From CAYJAZ01 sp964368455 (GTDB lineage Bacteria > Desulfobacterota > Desulfovibrionia > Desulfovibrionales > Desulfovibrionaceae): a DNA stretch of 64,000 nt. Shown here piece by piece: positions 52,011-61,206 of this stretch (its first letter is position 1; each line of letters starts with the position of its first letter). The translations under genes and the position numbers were made by a program. Under the pieces are notes generated by a model. The model was not told the DNA's origin. It searched no databases and saw only the letters and a list, made by a program, of their open reading frames with translations. Location: positions 62,001 through 126,000 of the forward strand of contig CAYJAZ010000006.1 in NCBI GenBank assembly GCA_964368455.1. Reading direction: 5' to 3'.

Positions 52011-53873
52011 ATGAATACTTCTTTTCTTCAAATAAATAAAAAGCTTTTAAAATATGTAGGCAAGAGTAAATATTGGCTTTATATTATATTTTTTATGCTT
52101 GTTGTGTCTGCTGTTCTAGGTTCGTTAAAACCTGTTTTTATAGGTAAAATTATTGACTTGCTCACAATAAGCTATAATTCAAAACAATTAGACGAAAATC
52201 GTCTTCTTCATTTGATTTTTCTTTTTGTAGGAACAAGCACAGCAGCGGCATTGATTCAATATTTACAAGGATATTTTTCTGCACATTTTATTAAAGAAAT
52301 GATCTATAATCTAAGAAATGATGTTTTTTCAAAACTTTCTACATTACCAATTTCTTATTTTGATAAACATAGTCATGGCGATATTATGAGTAGACTTGTC
52401 AACGATACTGATAATGTCGCACAAATTCTATCACAAACCATAGCTTCTTTTTTGTATAATTTAATAAATATCGTAACTATTACTGTGATAATGCTCTATT
52501 ATTCGCCTTTACTCACCCTTTTAATCTATATTTTCTTGCCTTCTTCTCTTTTTCTTGTCAAATGGATAGCAAAGAAAATGCGTTATTATTTTAAGCAAAA
52601 ATTTAAATCTTATGGCCAATTAGAGGGATTAATAGAAGAAAATATATATGCTTACGAGACTTTACTTGCTTATAATAAAAGACAAAGTGTACAAAAAAAG
52701 TTTGAAGAAATAAATGAAGAATTTAAAATAAATTCAACAAAAGCAGGGATTTTGACTTCATTAGTGAATCCCTTGCTCAATGTCTTGTCTGGCCTAACCT
52801 ATATAGTTGTGCTCTTTGTGGGAGCATTTATGCTGATTAAAGGAAGTATCACTATAGGTATTATTCAAGCTTTTCTTATGTATGTTCGCACACTTGCCCA
52901 TCCTTTAAATAATATCACTTCGCTTTTTGCACAAATTCAAACAGCTTATGCTGGTGCTGAAAGAGTTTTTGAACTTCTTGATGAAGAAAGGGAAAACATT
53001 TCTCAGCATCAAGAGAAAATCAAGAATGAAATTAATGGAAAAATAGAATTTTCACATGTATCTTTTTCATATCCTGTGCTTGAAGAAGAAAAGAAGATAG
53101 AAGGCAATAAAGAAGAAGAGATAAATAAAAGAAATGCAATTAAATCAAAGAAAAGCAAGAAGATTGTTTCTTATAAAAAAGTGCTTGAAGATTTGAATTT
53201 AACTATAGAAAGTGGCGAGAAAATAGGATTAGTAGGCGAAACTGGTTCTGGAAAAACCTCTATTATCAATGCTTTTATGCGTTTTTATCCTTACCAATCA
53301 GGACATATTAAACTCGATGGAAAAAATATAGAAGAATACGATTTAACGAGTTTTAGAAAAGAAATTTCTCTTGTAGCACAAGAACCTTTTTTACTTACAG
53401 ACACAATAAAAGCGAATATTGCCTATCCTTTTGGAGCGAGTATAGATAAAAAAAGCCAAGATCTCATAGAAAAAGCAGCAAAAAATGCAAATGTAGACGA
53501 CTTTATCAATACTTTGCCCGAAAAATACGACACAGTCTTATCAAATGAAGGCAAGAATTTAAGCTTGGGCCAAAAGCAATTACTTTGCCTTGCTAGAACC
53601 TTTATGCAAAATGCCCCTATTCTTATTATGGATGAGGCCACGGCAAATGTAGATACCTTAACTGAAATGCAAATACAAGAAGCTATCTTTAAATTGATGA
53701 AAGAAAAAACTTGCATTGTGATAGCACATAGACTTTCTACCATAATTAAAATGGACAGAATTGTTGTGCTTGAAAAAGGAAAAATAGTAGAAATAGGTAA
53801 GCACGAAGAATTATTAGCTAAGAAAAGTCATTATTATAAGTTATATACACATCAACTACAATACATTGATTAG
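52011..53873 (+). CDS. ABC exporter subunit with consensus ATP site
   Basis: 620 residues: membrane domain (about 1-325) plus ABC domain. Walker A GETGSGKTS, Walker B LIMDEATANVD with catalytic Glu, and switch His in VIAHRLST are intact; the signature is LSLGQ, the weakened form expected when the partner holds the degenerate site. A Lys/Glu-rich insertion of about 35 residues (352-387) lies at the same place as in the partner. Together they form a lipid or multidrug type exporter; substrate unknown. AAAGGAG at the end of the first gene serves this start. Confidence 0.93.
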   Translation: MNTSFLQINKKLLKYVGKSKYWLYIIFFMLVVSAVLGSLKPVFIGKIIDLLTISYNSKQLDENRLLHLIFLFVGTSTAAALIQYLQGYFSAHFIKEMIYNLRNDVFSKLSTLPISYFDKHSHGDIMSRLVNDTDNVAQILSQTIASFLYNLINIVTITVIMLYYSPLLTLLIYIFLPSSLFLVKWIAKKMRYYFKQKFKSYGQLEGLIEENIYAYETLLAYNKRQSVQKKFEEINEEFKINSTKAGILTSLVNPLLNVLSGLTYIVVLFVGAFMLIKGSITIGIIQAFLMYVRTLAHPLNNITSLFAQIQTAYAGAERVFELLDEERENISQHQEKIKNEINGKIEFSHVSFSYPVLEEEKKIEGNKEEEINKRNAIKSKKSKKIVSYKKVLEDLNLTIESGEKIGLVGETGSGKTSIINAFMRFYPYQSGHIKLDGKNIEEYDLTSFRKEISLVAQEPFLLTDTIKANIAYPFGASIDKKSQDLIEKAAKNANVDDFINTLPEKYDTVLSNEGKNLSLGQKQLLCLARTFMQNAPILIMDEATANVDTLTEMQIQEAIFKLMKEKTCIVIAHRLSTIIKMDRIVVLEKGKIVEIGKHEELLAKKSHYYKLYTHQLQYID

Positions 53874-53907
53874 AGTGTTTCTAAAAAATAAGCTTTATAA
53901 AAAGTCT

Positions 53908-55206
53908 TTAGTCGGATAATTCTTTAAAATACGACATTCTCGCATTGGCCTTTGAGAGTATTTTATCAAAGTTTTCTCCTTCTTTAGGGGCACTTGCAAA
54001 ACCAATGCTCACCGAAATCTTTATATGTTTTGTGTTTATAAAGAATTTTTCTTCAGTAAGACTTTGTATTCTACTTTGAATTTGCCTACATGCGTATTGG
54101 TCTAAACTTTGATCAATTATAATAATAAAGGTATCGTCTTCTTGGCGTGCAAGAAAAGTTTCTTCTGTGAATTCTTCTTTCAATCTTCTAGCAAAAGATT
54201 GTAATAATTTATTTCCTATTTCAAATCCGTATTTATTATTAACTTGGTTGAATTTATTGATATTTAAGTAGAAGAGAGTGAAAGCTTTGTTTTGCCATCT
54301 TTCTTTTTTTTGTGCAAAATAATTGAGGCCAATATGATTATATATTGTTGTGAGCGGATCGTGTAAAGATTTTTCAAATGCACTTTTCTGCTTTTTTTCA
54401 AAATATCTGATAGCGAAGAAAATCAATAATGAAAATGAACTGTATGCAAGCAAAAGTAAGGCTGTGAATTTTTTAATATTTGTGTTTTGTTCATTATTAT
54501 AGAGAGAAAAATTCCATCTGCCTTGCCCAATGGCTATAGTGTGTCCGCTGAGAGCTTTTTCAGCATTAAAGTTTGTACTTTTATAAAATTCTTTCACTTC
54601 ATTTTTATAGGTGGATTTTATGCAAATTTCATAATTAAAATCTATTAAATCAGCTACATTTGTTTGTTGTATAATAATATTTGGATCTATTGCAATGGCA
54701 ACAAATCCCCAAAATTTTTCCTCGTTATTTTCTATATAATACACGGGATTTCTTGCAATTATGGCGTATATACCTTGTTTTAATATATAAGGTCCTGAAA
54801 ATATGTTTTCTTTGCTTTCTTTTGCCTTTATTGCATCAACTTTTGTATTTTCGTCTGTGAGAACATTATGCCCTATCGATTTTTTATTTTCTTGTTCAGG
54901 ATAGGCATAGGAAACAATGCCATTTGGCAAAAAAGCAACATTATAATATTCTTTTTTATAGATAAGAGAGGCAAGTGTAGGGTATTGTTCTTCTGTGATA
55001 TTGCCTTTTTCAAGTACGATAGTGTCTCTTAAAAGATTGCTTTCTTGCTCGATATTTTTTAATTCACTAGCAAATCTATTTGCATAAATAGTTGCAAGTG
55101 AAGCAGTTTTTTCTTCTTCTTGCTCAAGTAAAGACTTGTGTTTCAAAGACACAATAAATAGACTCAAAATAAGCATAAGAATGAGAGTGTAGTGTGAAAT
55201 TCTCAT
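53908..55206 (-). CDS. CHASE-domain protein with degenerate GGDEF domain
   Basis: 432 residues: N-terminal helix (about 5-22), a periplasmic CHASE-type domain (about 60-225, with LPNGIVSYAYPEQENKKSIG), a second helix (about 243-262) and a GGDEF-fold domain. Where the signature should be, it reads ARQEDDTFIIII, so all three key residues of GGDEF except one acidic are lost, and c-di-GMP synthesis is improbable. It may act as a receptor or a dimer partner. AGAGAG site. Confidence 0.85.
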   Translation of the reverse strand: MRISHYTLILMLILSLFIVSLKHKSLLEQEEEKTASLATIYANRFASELKNIEQESNLLRDTIVLEKGNITEEQYPTLASLIYKKEYYNVAFLPNGIVSYAYPEQENKKSIGHNVLTDENTKVDAIKAKESKENIFSGPYILKQGIYAIIARNPVYYIENNEEKFWGFVAIAIDPNIIIQQTNVADLIDFNYEICIKSTYKNEVKEFYKSTNFNAEKALSGHTIAIGQGRWNFSLYNNEQNTNIKKFTALLLLAYSSFSLLIFFAIRYFEKKQKSAFEKSLHDPLTTIYNHIGLNYFAQKKERWQNKAFTLFYLNINKFNQVNNKYGFEIGNKLLQSFARRLKEEFTEETFLARQEDDTFIIIIDQSLDQYACRQIQSRIQSLTEEKFFINTKHIKISVSIGFASAPKEGENFDKILSKANARMSYFKELSD

Positions 55207-55634
55207 AAATTCTCTCTTGTGGAAAAATATGGAGGAGGCAAAAGAGTAAAAACTGTCTAACTTATGATTTTAATAGAGGATTTTCAAAAAGCAAATAAAC
55301 ACTTAAGACAAAGGAGCTATCATTAGTTATAGTCTCATAAAAAAGGATAATTGTCAAATTGAATGTAGAAACATAGCTTAGACTTTGATAGGTAAAATTT
55401 AATAAGAAAATAGCAATAATGTAGTTTTGGCTACGTTTTTAAAATGAGGAACTGCTATAAGTATATTTGAGCTCATGAAAAAAATAACAAGCTCCTTTTT
55501 GTCGCTCTAGTACAGATGTTTAGAATAAAGACAGAAATGAAGTGAGTAATTTAGTAGTGTTGCTTATTTTGATGTAATTGCTGTAATTTCAGCATAAAAG
55601 ACAGAGGAAATCTAAATTCTACGGAGATAACGTT
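55207..55634. other. Divergent intergenic region upstream of the sulfotransferase
   Basis: 428 bases between the CHASE protein gene and the aryl-sulfate sulfotransferase gene. It contains promoters for both directions that I could not place with confidence, and a small GTAG/CTAC hairpin near 55423-55435. No gene or recognised riboswitch is seen. Confidence 0.4.
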
Positions 55635-57509
55635 ATGAGTACATTTGTCACCTACACAAACAGCGAACATTTAATCACTAAGCAAAACAGAATTGAAAAA
55701 GAATTTCTTGAAGCTTTTGAAGAAAAAAAGCCAAGCTTAGAAGAAGCAACTATTTTAGTTAATCCTTATGAAACTAACCCACTTGCAGCTCTCATTCTTT
55801 TTAAAACAAAGGATAAAGTAGAAGCGACGCTCACTGTTCATGGCAAAAAAAATAGACGTGAAGATATAGTGAAAACTTTTGCAGCAACTGATAGCCACGT
55901 TCTGCCTGTAATTGCTTTATACGAGGGTCAAACAAAGGTAAGTGTAAAACTTTCTAATGGCGAAAATAAAGAATTTATCATTACTTCTCAAGAATTACCT
56001 GCAGATATTTGCCGTTGTCGTAATATTATGACAGATATTGATTATTTTGGCACAGATTTAATGTTCCTTACTCCTGCTGACATTGGCCGTGCAGAAGCTT
56101 TTGACTACAGAGGAAATATTCGCTGGTTATGCACAGAGCGTACAATGTTTGATATTAAACGCCTAAAAAACGGCAATATCATGACTGGTGCTGGCCGTTA
56201 CAGCAGAATGCCTTATAATAGCACAGGCTTATGGGAAATGACACTTGTTGGTAAGGTTGTTCGTGAATACCGTATGCCTGGCAATTACCATCACGATCAT
56301 TGGGAACTTGAAAATGGCAATATAATTGCTTTAACACAAGATTTCTCAACAAATACAGTTGAAGATATGCTTGTTGAATTAGACAGAAATACAGGTGAAG
56401 CTTTACGTACTTGGGATTTCAAGAATTTCCTTCCACAAAATGTTGGTGGTTCAGGCTCTCAAGATGCACACGATTGGTTCCACAACAATGCTCTTTGGGT
56501 TTGTGAAAAAACTCAAACAATCACTCTTTCAGGCCGTCATCAAGACGTTATCGTCAACTTTAATATGGCTGATAGCACACTTAACTGGATTATTGGCGAT
56601 CCTGAAGGCTGGCCACAAGAAATGCAAAAATATTTCTTCAAACCAGTTGGCGACACAGCTAATTTTGATTGGCAATACGAACAACACGCTTGTGTTATCT
56701 GTCCTAATGGTGATGTTATGGCATTTGATAATGGACAATGGCGTGCAAAATCAAAAGAAAAATACATCAAAAACCGTGACAACTTCTCACGTGGTGTACG
56801 CTATCGCATAGACAAAGAAAAAATGGAAATCGAACAAGTATGGCAATTTGGTAAAGAATGGGGTCAACACTTCTTCTCACCATATATTTGTAATGTTGAA
56901 TATTATAGCGATGGACATTATCTTGTGCATTCAGGCGGTATTGGTTCAATCGATGGTTATGCATCAGACGCACTTCCAGCTTTCTTAGACGCAAGTCAAG
57001 AAGGAGTTGATGTTTGTGCTAAAACTGTGGAAATAAAAGATAATGTTCTACGTTTCTTTATGGAAACAGACGGCCAATTCTATCGTGCTGAAAGACTTTG
57101 TGTCTACCATGATCAAGACAATCTTAAATTAGGCGAAAGCAAATTGCTTGGCCAATTAGATATCACACCAACTTTTGACACAATCCCAGATGTTGAAGAA
57201 GTTATGGATGTTGTGCCTTTATTACATAAATTAGAAATTGCAGAAGAAGAAGATAAATTTGTTCTTACAGCTCTTTTTGAACGTGGTTCTCTTGCTATGT
57301 ATGTTTTTGAAGGCCCTGAAAACCATGCTTACTACATCAATACAGCCGCATCAGACTATCTTGCTATGTGTTCTGGTGCTTTCTTAGAAGTTGACGATCG
57401 TATTGTGAAGCATAGTGTAAGCAAACGTGGTATGAAAGGAAAATACGAAATTAAAGTTATTGTTGACGATAAGAAATACCAAACAGGTGTGAGCGTTTAC
57501 ATTAAATAA
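55635..57509 (+). CDS. Aryl-sulfate sulfotransferase, no signal peptide
   Basis: 624 residues of the ASST family: N-terminal beta-sandwich (NPYETNPLAALILF, about 42-56) and a six-bladed propeller. The four active-site residues can be matched: His in NYHHDHWELENG (219/220), H283 in HDWFHNNA, R301 in SGRHQ and H351 in EQHACVICPNGD, the last being the sulfo-accepting His. It moves sulfate from one phenol to another without PAPS. E. coli AssT is periplasmic, but this protein begins MSTFVTYTNS with no signal, so it should be cytoplasmic. GGAG site; strong terminator follows. Confidence 0.9.
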   Translation: MSTFVTYTNSEHLITKQNRIEKEFLEAFEEKKPSLEEATILVNPYETNPLAALILFKTKDKVEATLTVHGKKNRREDIVKTFAATDSHVLPVIALYEGQTKVSVKLSNGENKEFIITSQELPADICRCRNIMTDIDYFGTDLMFLTPADIGRAEAFDYRGNIRWLCTERTMFDIKRLKNGNIMTGAGRYSRMPYNSTGLWEMTLVGKVVREYRMPGNYHHDHWELENGNIIALTQDFSTNTVEDMLVELDRNTGEALRTWDFKNFLPQNVGGSGSQDAHDWFHNNALWVCEKTQTITLSGRHQDVIVNFNMADSTLNWIIGDPEGWPQEMQKYFFKPVGDTANFDWQYEQHACVICPNGDVMAFDNGQWRAKSKEKYIKNRDNFSRGVRYRIDKEKMEIEQVWQFGKEWGQHFFSPYICNVEYYSDGHYLVHSGGIGSIDGYASDALPAFLDASQEGVDVCAKTVEIKDNVLRFFMETDGQFYRAERLCVYHDQDNLKLGESKLLGQLDITPTFDTIPDVEEVMDVVPLLHKLEIAEEEDKFVLTALFERGSLAMYVFEGPENHAYYINTAASDYLAMCSGAFLEVDDRIVKHSVSKRGMKGKYEIKVIVDDKKYQTGVSVYIK

Positions 57510-57534
57510 TACTTTGCACATTCTCCCCGCATTA

Positions 57535-57590
57535 CCTTATACCCTTTGAATTTTATGTGAAATTATTAAGGGTATAAGGATTTTTTTTTA
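57535..57590 (+). terminator. Intrinsic terminator of the sulfotransferase gene
   Basis: Perfect 12-bp stem (CCTTATACCCTT/AAGGGTATAAGG) with a 21-nt loop followed by ATTTTTTTTT, 26 nt after the stop. Confidence 0.88.
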
Positions 57591-57716
57591 ATCTTCTTTA
57601 TAAAACTTGCAGAAAAGAGAAAGCTGTTATACACTCAAATTCTCAAAAAATACATTACTTCAAGCTTTTGAAGTAAATTATAAAGAATTTTCAAAAATTT
57701 ATATTAAGGGATGCTT

Positions 57717-58562
57717 GTGTTAGACAATATTGCTCTTTCAACACTATACGCGGAATGGGGTTTGATACTTTTCACTACTTTTATGCAATTTTCAGCTGGA
57801 ACTGCTTTTTTTGCTTGCTTGCTTGCATTGGTTTCTGAAGGACTAGAAGCTGGTTTGCAAGAAGCTATTGAAGAAAGAGAAGTGAAGAAGAAATTGTGGC
57901 GAGCTTCCTTTGTTTTGCTTGTGCTTTCTTTTGTATTGTCTTCTTTTCACTTGCAAAATCCTTTTGCTGCTTTGTTTAATGTAGAAAATTTTTCATTATC
58001 AGCCCTCAATAAAGAAAGCATTTGTGTAGGAATTTTTGCCCTTTTACTCTTTATTCAATTCTTTAAAGCTTTCAAAATTCTTGGTTTTCTTGCTGTTATT
58101 ACGGGATTGATTTGTGTGTATGTGCTTGGTGCTTCTTATATTTCAGACAATAGTCTTTCAATATGGAATAAATTAGGCACAATGTCTGCTTTTTACGGCA
58201 CAGTTTTTGTGCTTGGCTCTGCATTTTCTTTGTGGCTTGGCAGAAATTTACACACTTCTTACTTCAAAAGATATGCTGCTATTGCTCTTGTTCTTGGTTT
58301 TATTGCTTCAATTTGGGCAAAGGCAAGTTGGATTATTGTCTTTGTACAAGAAGGTTTTGTTTTTGAAAATATTGAATTCACTCAAGGAATATACACTCTT
58401 AGCTTGCAATCGATTCTAGCAATATTTGGATTACTTTGTCTTTTGCCTGAAAGAAATTCAAAATACCAAATCGTGCTTGCACTTGGTATGCTTTGTTTCT
58501 TATTTGCTGAACTTGCAAGTAGGACAATTTTCTTTCTCACACAAATAAAAATGGCTTCATAA
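57717..58562 (+). CDS. DmsC-like membrane anchor, orphan
   Basis: About 281 residues with eight predicted helices. The start EWGLILFTTFMQFSAGTAFFACLLAL and the overall helix pattern match the DmsC family of quinol-oxidising anchors for molybdenum reductases. No DmsA (catalytic) or DmsB (Fe-S) gene is in the window, so its partner is encoded elsewhere or lost. An ATG at 57711 abuts AAGGG; the GTG at 57717, 6 nt behind that site, is more likely to be used. L-serine dehydratase gene follows after 47 nt. Confidence 0.75.
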   Translation: MLDNIALSTLYAEWGLILFTTFMQFSAGTAFFACLLALVSEGLEAGLQEAIEEREVKKKLWRASFVLLVLSFVLSSFHLQNPFAALFNVENFSLSALNKESICVGIFALLLFIQFFKAFKILGFLAVITGLICVYVLGASYISDNSLSIWNKLGTMSAFYGTVFVLGSAFSLWLGRNLHTSYFKRYAAIALVLGFIASIWAKASWIIVFVQEGFVFENIEFTQGIYTLSLQSILAIFGLLCLLPERNSKYQIVLALGMLCFLFAELASRTIFFLTQIKMAS

Positions 58563-58609
58563 TTTTTTTCTATTAACCAATAAAACAATTTTGTTTAAGT
58601 AGGTGTTGT

Positions 58610-59818
58610 ATGCAAAGTATTAGAGAATTATATCGCATAGGTTTAGGGCCATCTTCAAGTCATACCATGGGACCAAAGTTTGCTGCAGAAAGATTTTATA
58701 AAAAAGCACAAGATGCTGTTAAATATAGAGTAACTTTATTTGAAAGTCTTGCGGCAACTGGAAGAGGCCATTTGACAGACAAGGCAATTTTAGATGTTTT
58801 GACGCCTGAAAAAACAGAACTTTTGTGGAAGCCCGAAGAAAAAATGCCAGAACATCCAAATGCTATGCTTTTTGAGGCATTAGATGTTAATAATAATGTT
58901 TTTCTTGAAGAAATGTTTTTTAGTGTTGGCGGTGGTAGAATTAAGACAAGAGAAGATTTTAATCTTAAAGAAGCAGATGTCTATCCTACTACAACCTTAG
59001 AAGAAATAATGGCTCAATGTGATTATAATGGTACAAGTTATTGGGAATATGTGCTTCAGCACGAAGGCGAAGAGATTTTTTCTTACCTTTTCCAAATTTG
59101 GTCACAAATGTTGCAAACAATTGACGAAGGCTTATACACTCAAGGTGTTTTGCCTGGCTCTATTCGCATGCGTAGACAAGCCTGGAACTATATGCAAAGA
59201 ACAAAGACTGCTTCTGAAAAACTTCAGCAAACAGGTTTACTTGCTTCCTACGCTTTTGCCGTTTCCGAACAAAATGCTGCTGGAAAAACTGTTGTCACCG
59301 CTCCCACTTGTGGCTCTTGCGGTGTAATGCCTTCTGTTTTACGCTTTTTACAAGAAAGTTATGATTTTGATGATAGTGATATGATACGTGCTCTTGCTAC
59401 AGCTTCTGTTTTTGGAAATATAGCAAAGCATAATGCTTCTATTTCTGGAGCTGAAGTTGGTTGCCAAGGAGAAGTTGGTGTTGCCTGTGCTATGGCTGCT
59501 GCTGCCGCTTGCCAACTTTTTGGTGGCTCTTTAAGACAGATAGAATGTGCGGCAGAAATGGGATTAGAGCATCACTTAGGACTAACTTGCGATCCTGTAG
59601 ACGGCCTTGTGCAAATTCCATGTATAGAAAGAAATGTTTCTGCAGCAGCAAGAGCTATTTCTTGTGCAGAACTTTCAATTTTGTCTGATGGTGCTCATTT
59701 AATTAGTTATGACGAAGTAATAGAAGTAATGAAGCAAACAGGCCAAGACTTACCTGGAATGTATAGAGAAACCTCCGAGGGTGGTTTAGCTAAAGTTTTT
59801 GCTTTGAGAAGAAAATAG
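58610..59818 (+). CDS. sdaA: L-serine dehydratase, iron-sulfur dependent
   Basis: 402 residues. The N-terminal beta domain is recognised by GPSSSHTMGP (13-22) and the catalytic alpha domain by TAPTCGSCG (C234, C237), GCQGEVG (C285), TCDPVDGLVQIPC (C327, C338), the last three Cys being the cluster ligands. It turns serine into pyruvate and ammonia with an oxygen-sensitive 4Fe-4S cluster. Both domains are in one chain, but at 402 residues it is shorter than E. coli SdaA (about 454). AGGTG site. Confidence 0.93.
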   Translation: MQSIRELYRIGLGPSSSHTMGPKFAAERFYKKAQDAVKYRVTLFESLAATGRGHLTDKAILDVLTPEKTELLWKPEEKMPEHPNAMLFEALDVNNNVFLEEMFFSVGGGRIKTREDFNLKEADVYPTTTLEEIMAQCDYNGTSYWEYVLQHEGEEIFSYLFQIWSQMLQTIDEGLYTQGVLPGSIRMRRQAWNYMQRTKTASEKLQQTGLLASYAFAVSEQNAAGKTVVTAPTCGSCGVMPSVLRFLQESYDFDDSDMIRALATASVFGNIAKHNASISGAEVGCQGEVGVACAMAAAAACQLFGGSLRQIECAAEMGLEHHLGLTCDPVDGLVQIPCIERNVSAAARAISCAELSILSDGAHLISYDEVIEVMKQTGQDLPGMYRETSEGGLAKVFALRRK

Positions 59819-60306
59819 CAAAGAAATATATCTTAGTATCTTTTTGATTGGCGTATTTATTTCTATAAACAGAACATTGTTTGACACAAAAACAATGTAA
59901 TTTACATGAAATTAAATTATTAAATAATTCGCTATTTTTAGAATTGTGTACAGATTTTTTAGTTTTTTTTGGTTTTTTAATTTAGTTTTTCTTGTTTTTC
60001 TTTCTTTTTTCTGAAAACATAGAAAGAGAAGAAATAGAAAATGTTATTGACATTATTGTTGACAGTATGCTATCTTTAGTAAAAGTTTAGAGTAGTTTTA
60101 GGCCGTGTTTTATATCAGCTTCTTGCTGTTGTTTAGACAAGTCTAGCCCCTGATTTCATTTTGAAGTAGGTGTTGCAAAATAAAACTATCGAATAAGCTA
60201 AATCTGAGGTATGCTTATATTGATGTTTTTTTTTGTTTGCTTCTTGTCTTTTGTTTTAACATAGTCTGATTCTCTCTAAAATCATGTTTTATTTTGGGAG
60301 GATAAG
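59819..60306. other. Intergenic region before the dehydrogenase-TRAP operon
   Basis: 488 bases. A candidate promoter at 60047-60076 leaves a leader of about 225 nt with some short inverted repeats, including one near 60272-60300 whose 3' arm covers the GGGAGG ribosome site of the next gene. I recognise no known riboswitch. No open frame with a ribosome site. Confidence 0.45.
60047..60076 (+). promoter_or_regulatory. Candidate promoter of the dehydrogenase-TRAP operon
   Basis: TTGACA (60047-60052), 18 bp, TATCTT (60071-60076). The -35 box is perfect and the -10 matches at four of six positions. It would give a transcript with a long leader ahead of the SDR gene. Confidence 0.4.
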
Positions 60307-61071
60307 ATGTTTCATGAAAAACTTTTTAGTGTTAAAGGGAAAACAGCTTTAGTTACAGGTGGCAACTCAGGCATAGGCGAAGCAATGGCAACAGCCTTAG
60401 GCCTTGAGGGTGCAGATGTAATTCTTGTTGCAAGACGTGCTGATGCTTTAGAAAATTCAGTACAAGCAATGAAAGCAAAAGGCATAAATGCAAAAGCTAT
60501 TTCTGCTGATTTAGCAACTGCAAAAGGTGTTCTTGCTTTAGGCGATCAAGCACAAGACATGGCTGATATCGACATTATTGTCAACGCTGCTGGCGTAAAT
60601 TTACGTCAACCTTTTATGGAAATAACTCCAGAAGCATGGGAAACACAAATTGCCCTACACTTGAGTGCTCCATTCTACCTTACCCAGAAAATTGCGCCAA
60701 ATATGGCAAAAAGAAATTGGGGTAAGATAATCAATATTGCTTCTTTACAATCCTATAGAGCTTTTGCAAATTCAGCTCCTTATGGTGCAGGTAAAGGTGG
60801 TATTGTTCAATTAACTCGTGCGATTGCACAAGAATGGTCTTCAAAGGGTATTACTTGTAATGCAGTTGGACCAGGCTTTTTCCCAACCGCACTCACAGCA
60901 CCTGTCTACGGAAATCCAGCCTTGCTTAAGCATAATGCAGACATGACTTGTATGGGAAGAAATGGCGAATTAGAAGATCTTTATGGTTTAACTATCTTCC
61001 TTGCTTCTGATGCTTCTGCCTACATTACTGGGCAAACTATCATGATCGATGGTGGCTTTACAGCAAAATAA
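60307..61071 (+). CDS. SDR-family dehydrogenase (gluconate 5-dehydrogenase-like)
   Basis: 254 residues: cofactor motif TGGNSGIG (17-24), NAAG (93-96), catalytic S146, Y159 and K163, and a C-terminal YITGQTIMIDGGF. The closest feel is to gluconate/deoxygluconate dehydrogenases (IdnO, KduD). Placed with a zinc dehydrogenase and TRAP transporter, it probably oxidises or reduces a hydroxyl of an imported sugar acid, polyol or hydroxylated sulfonate. GGGAGG site. Substrate cannot be told from sequence. Confidence 0.85.
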   Translation: MFHEKLFSVKGKTALVTGGNSGIGEAMATALGLEGADVILVARRADALENSVQAMKAKGINAKAISADLATAKGVLALGDQAQDMADIDIIVNAAGVNLRQPFMEITPEAWETQIALHLSAPFYLTQKIAPNMAKRNWGKIINIASLQSYRAFANSAPYGAGKGGIVQLTRAIAQEWSSKGITCNAVGPGFFPTALTAPVYGNPALLKHNADMTCMGRNGELEDLYGLTIFLASDASAYITGQTIMIDGGFTAK

Positions 61072-61206
61072 GATAATTATTTTATAATTCAAAGCAATTA
61101 TCATACTTTATACTACTCTATTTTATTTTTATAATAATTTAGGGGTCTGTTGTTATAATCAAAATTCTATAAATATTTATTTTTATTAACAAAATTTGAG
61201 GTAGAA

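Noticed and set aside
59819..60306. Known riboswitch in the long leader before the SDR gene
   Set aside because: Short inverted repeats are present but no family core could be recognised by eye; a covariance-model search would decide.
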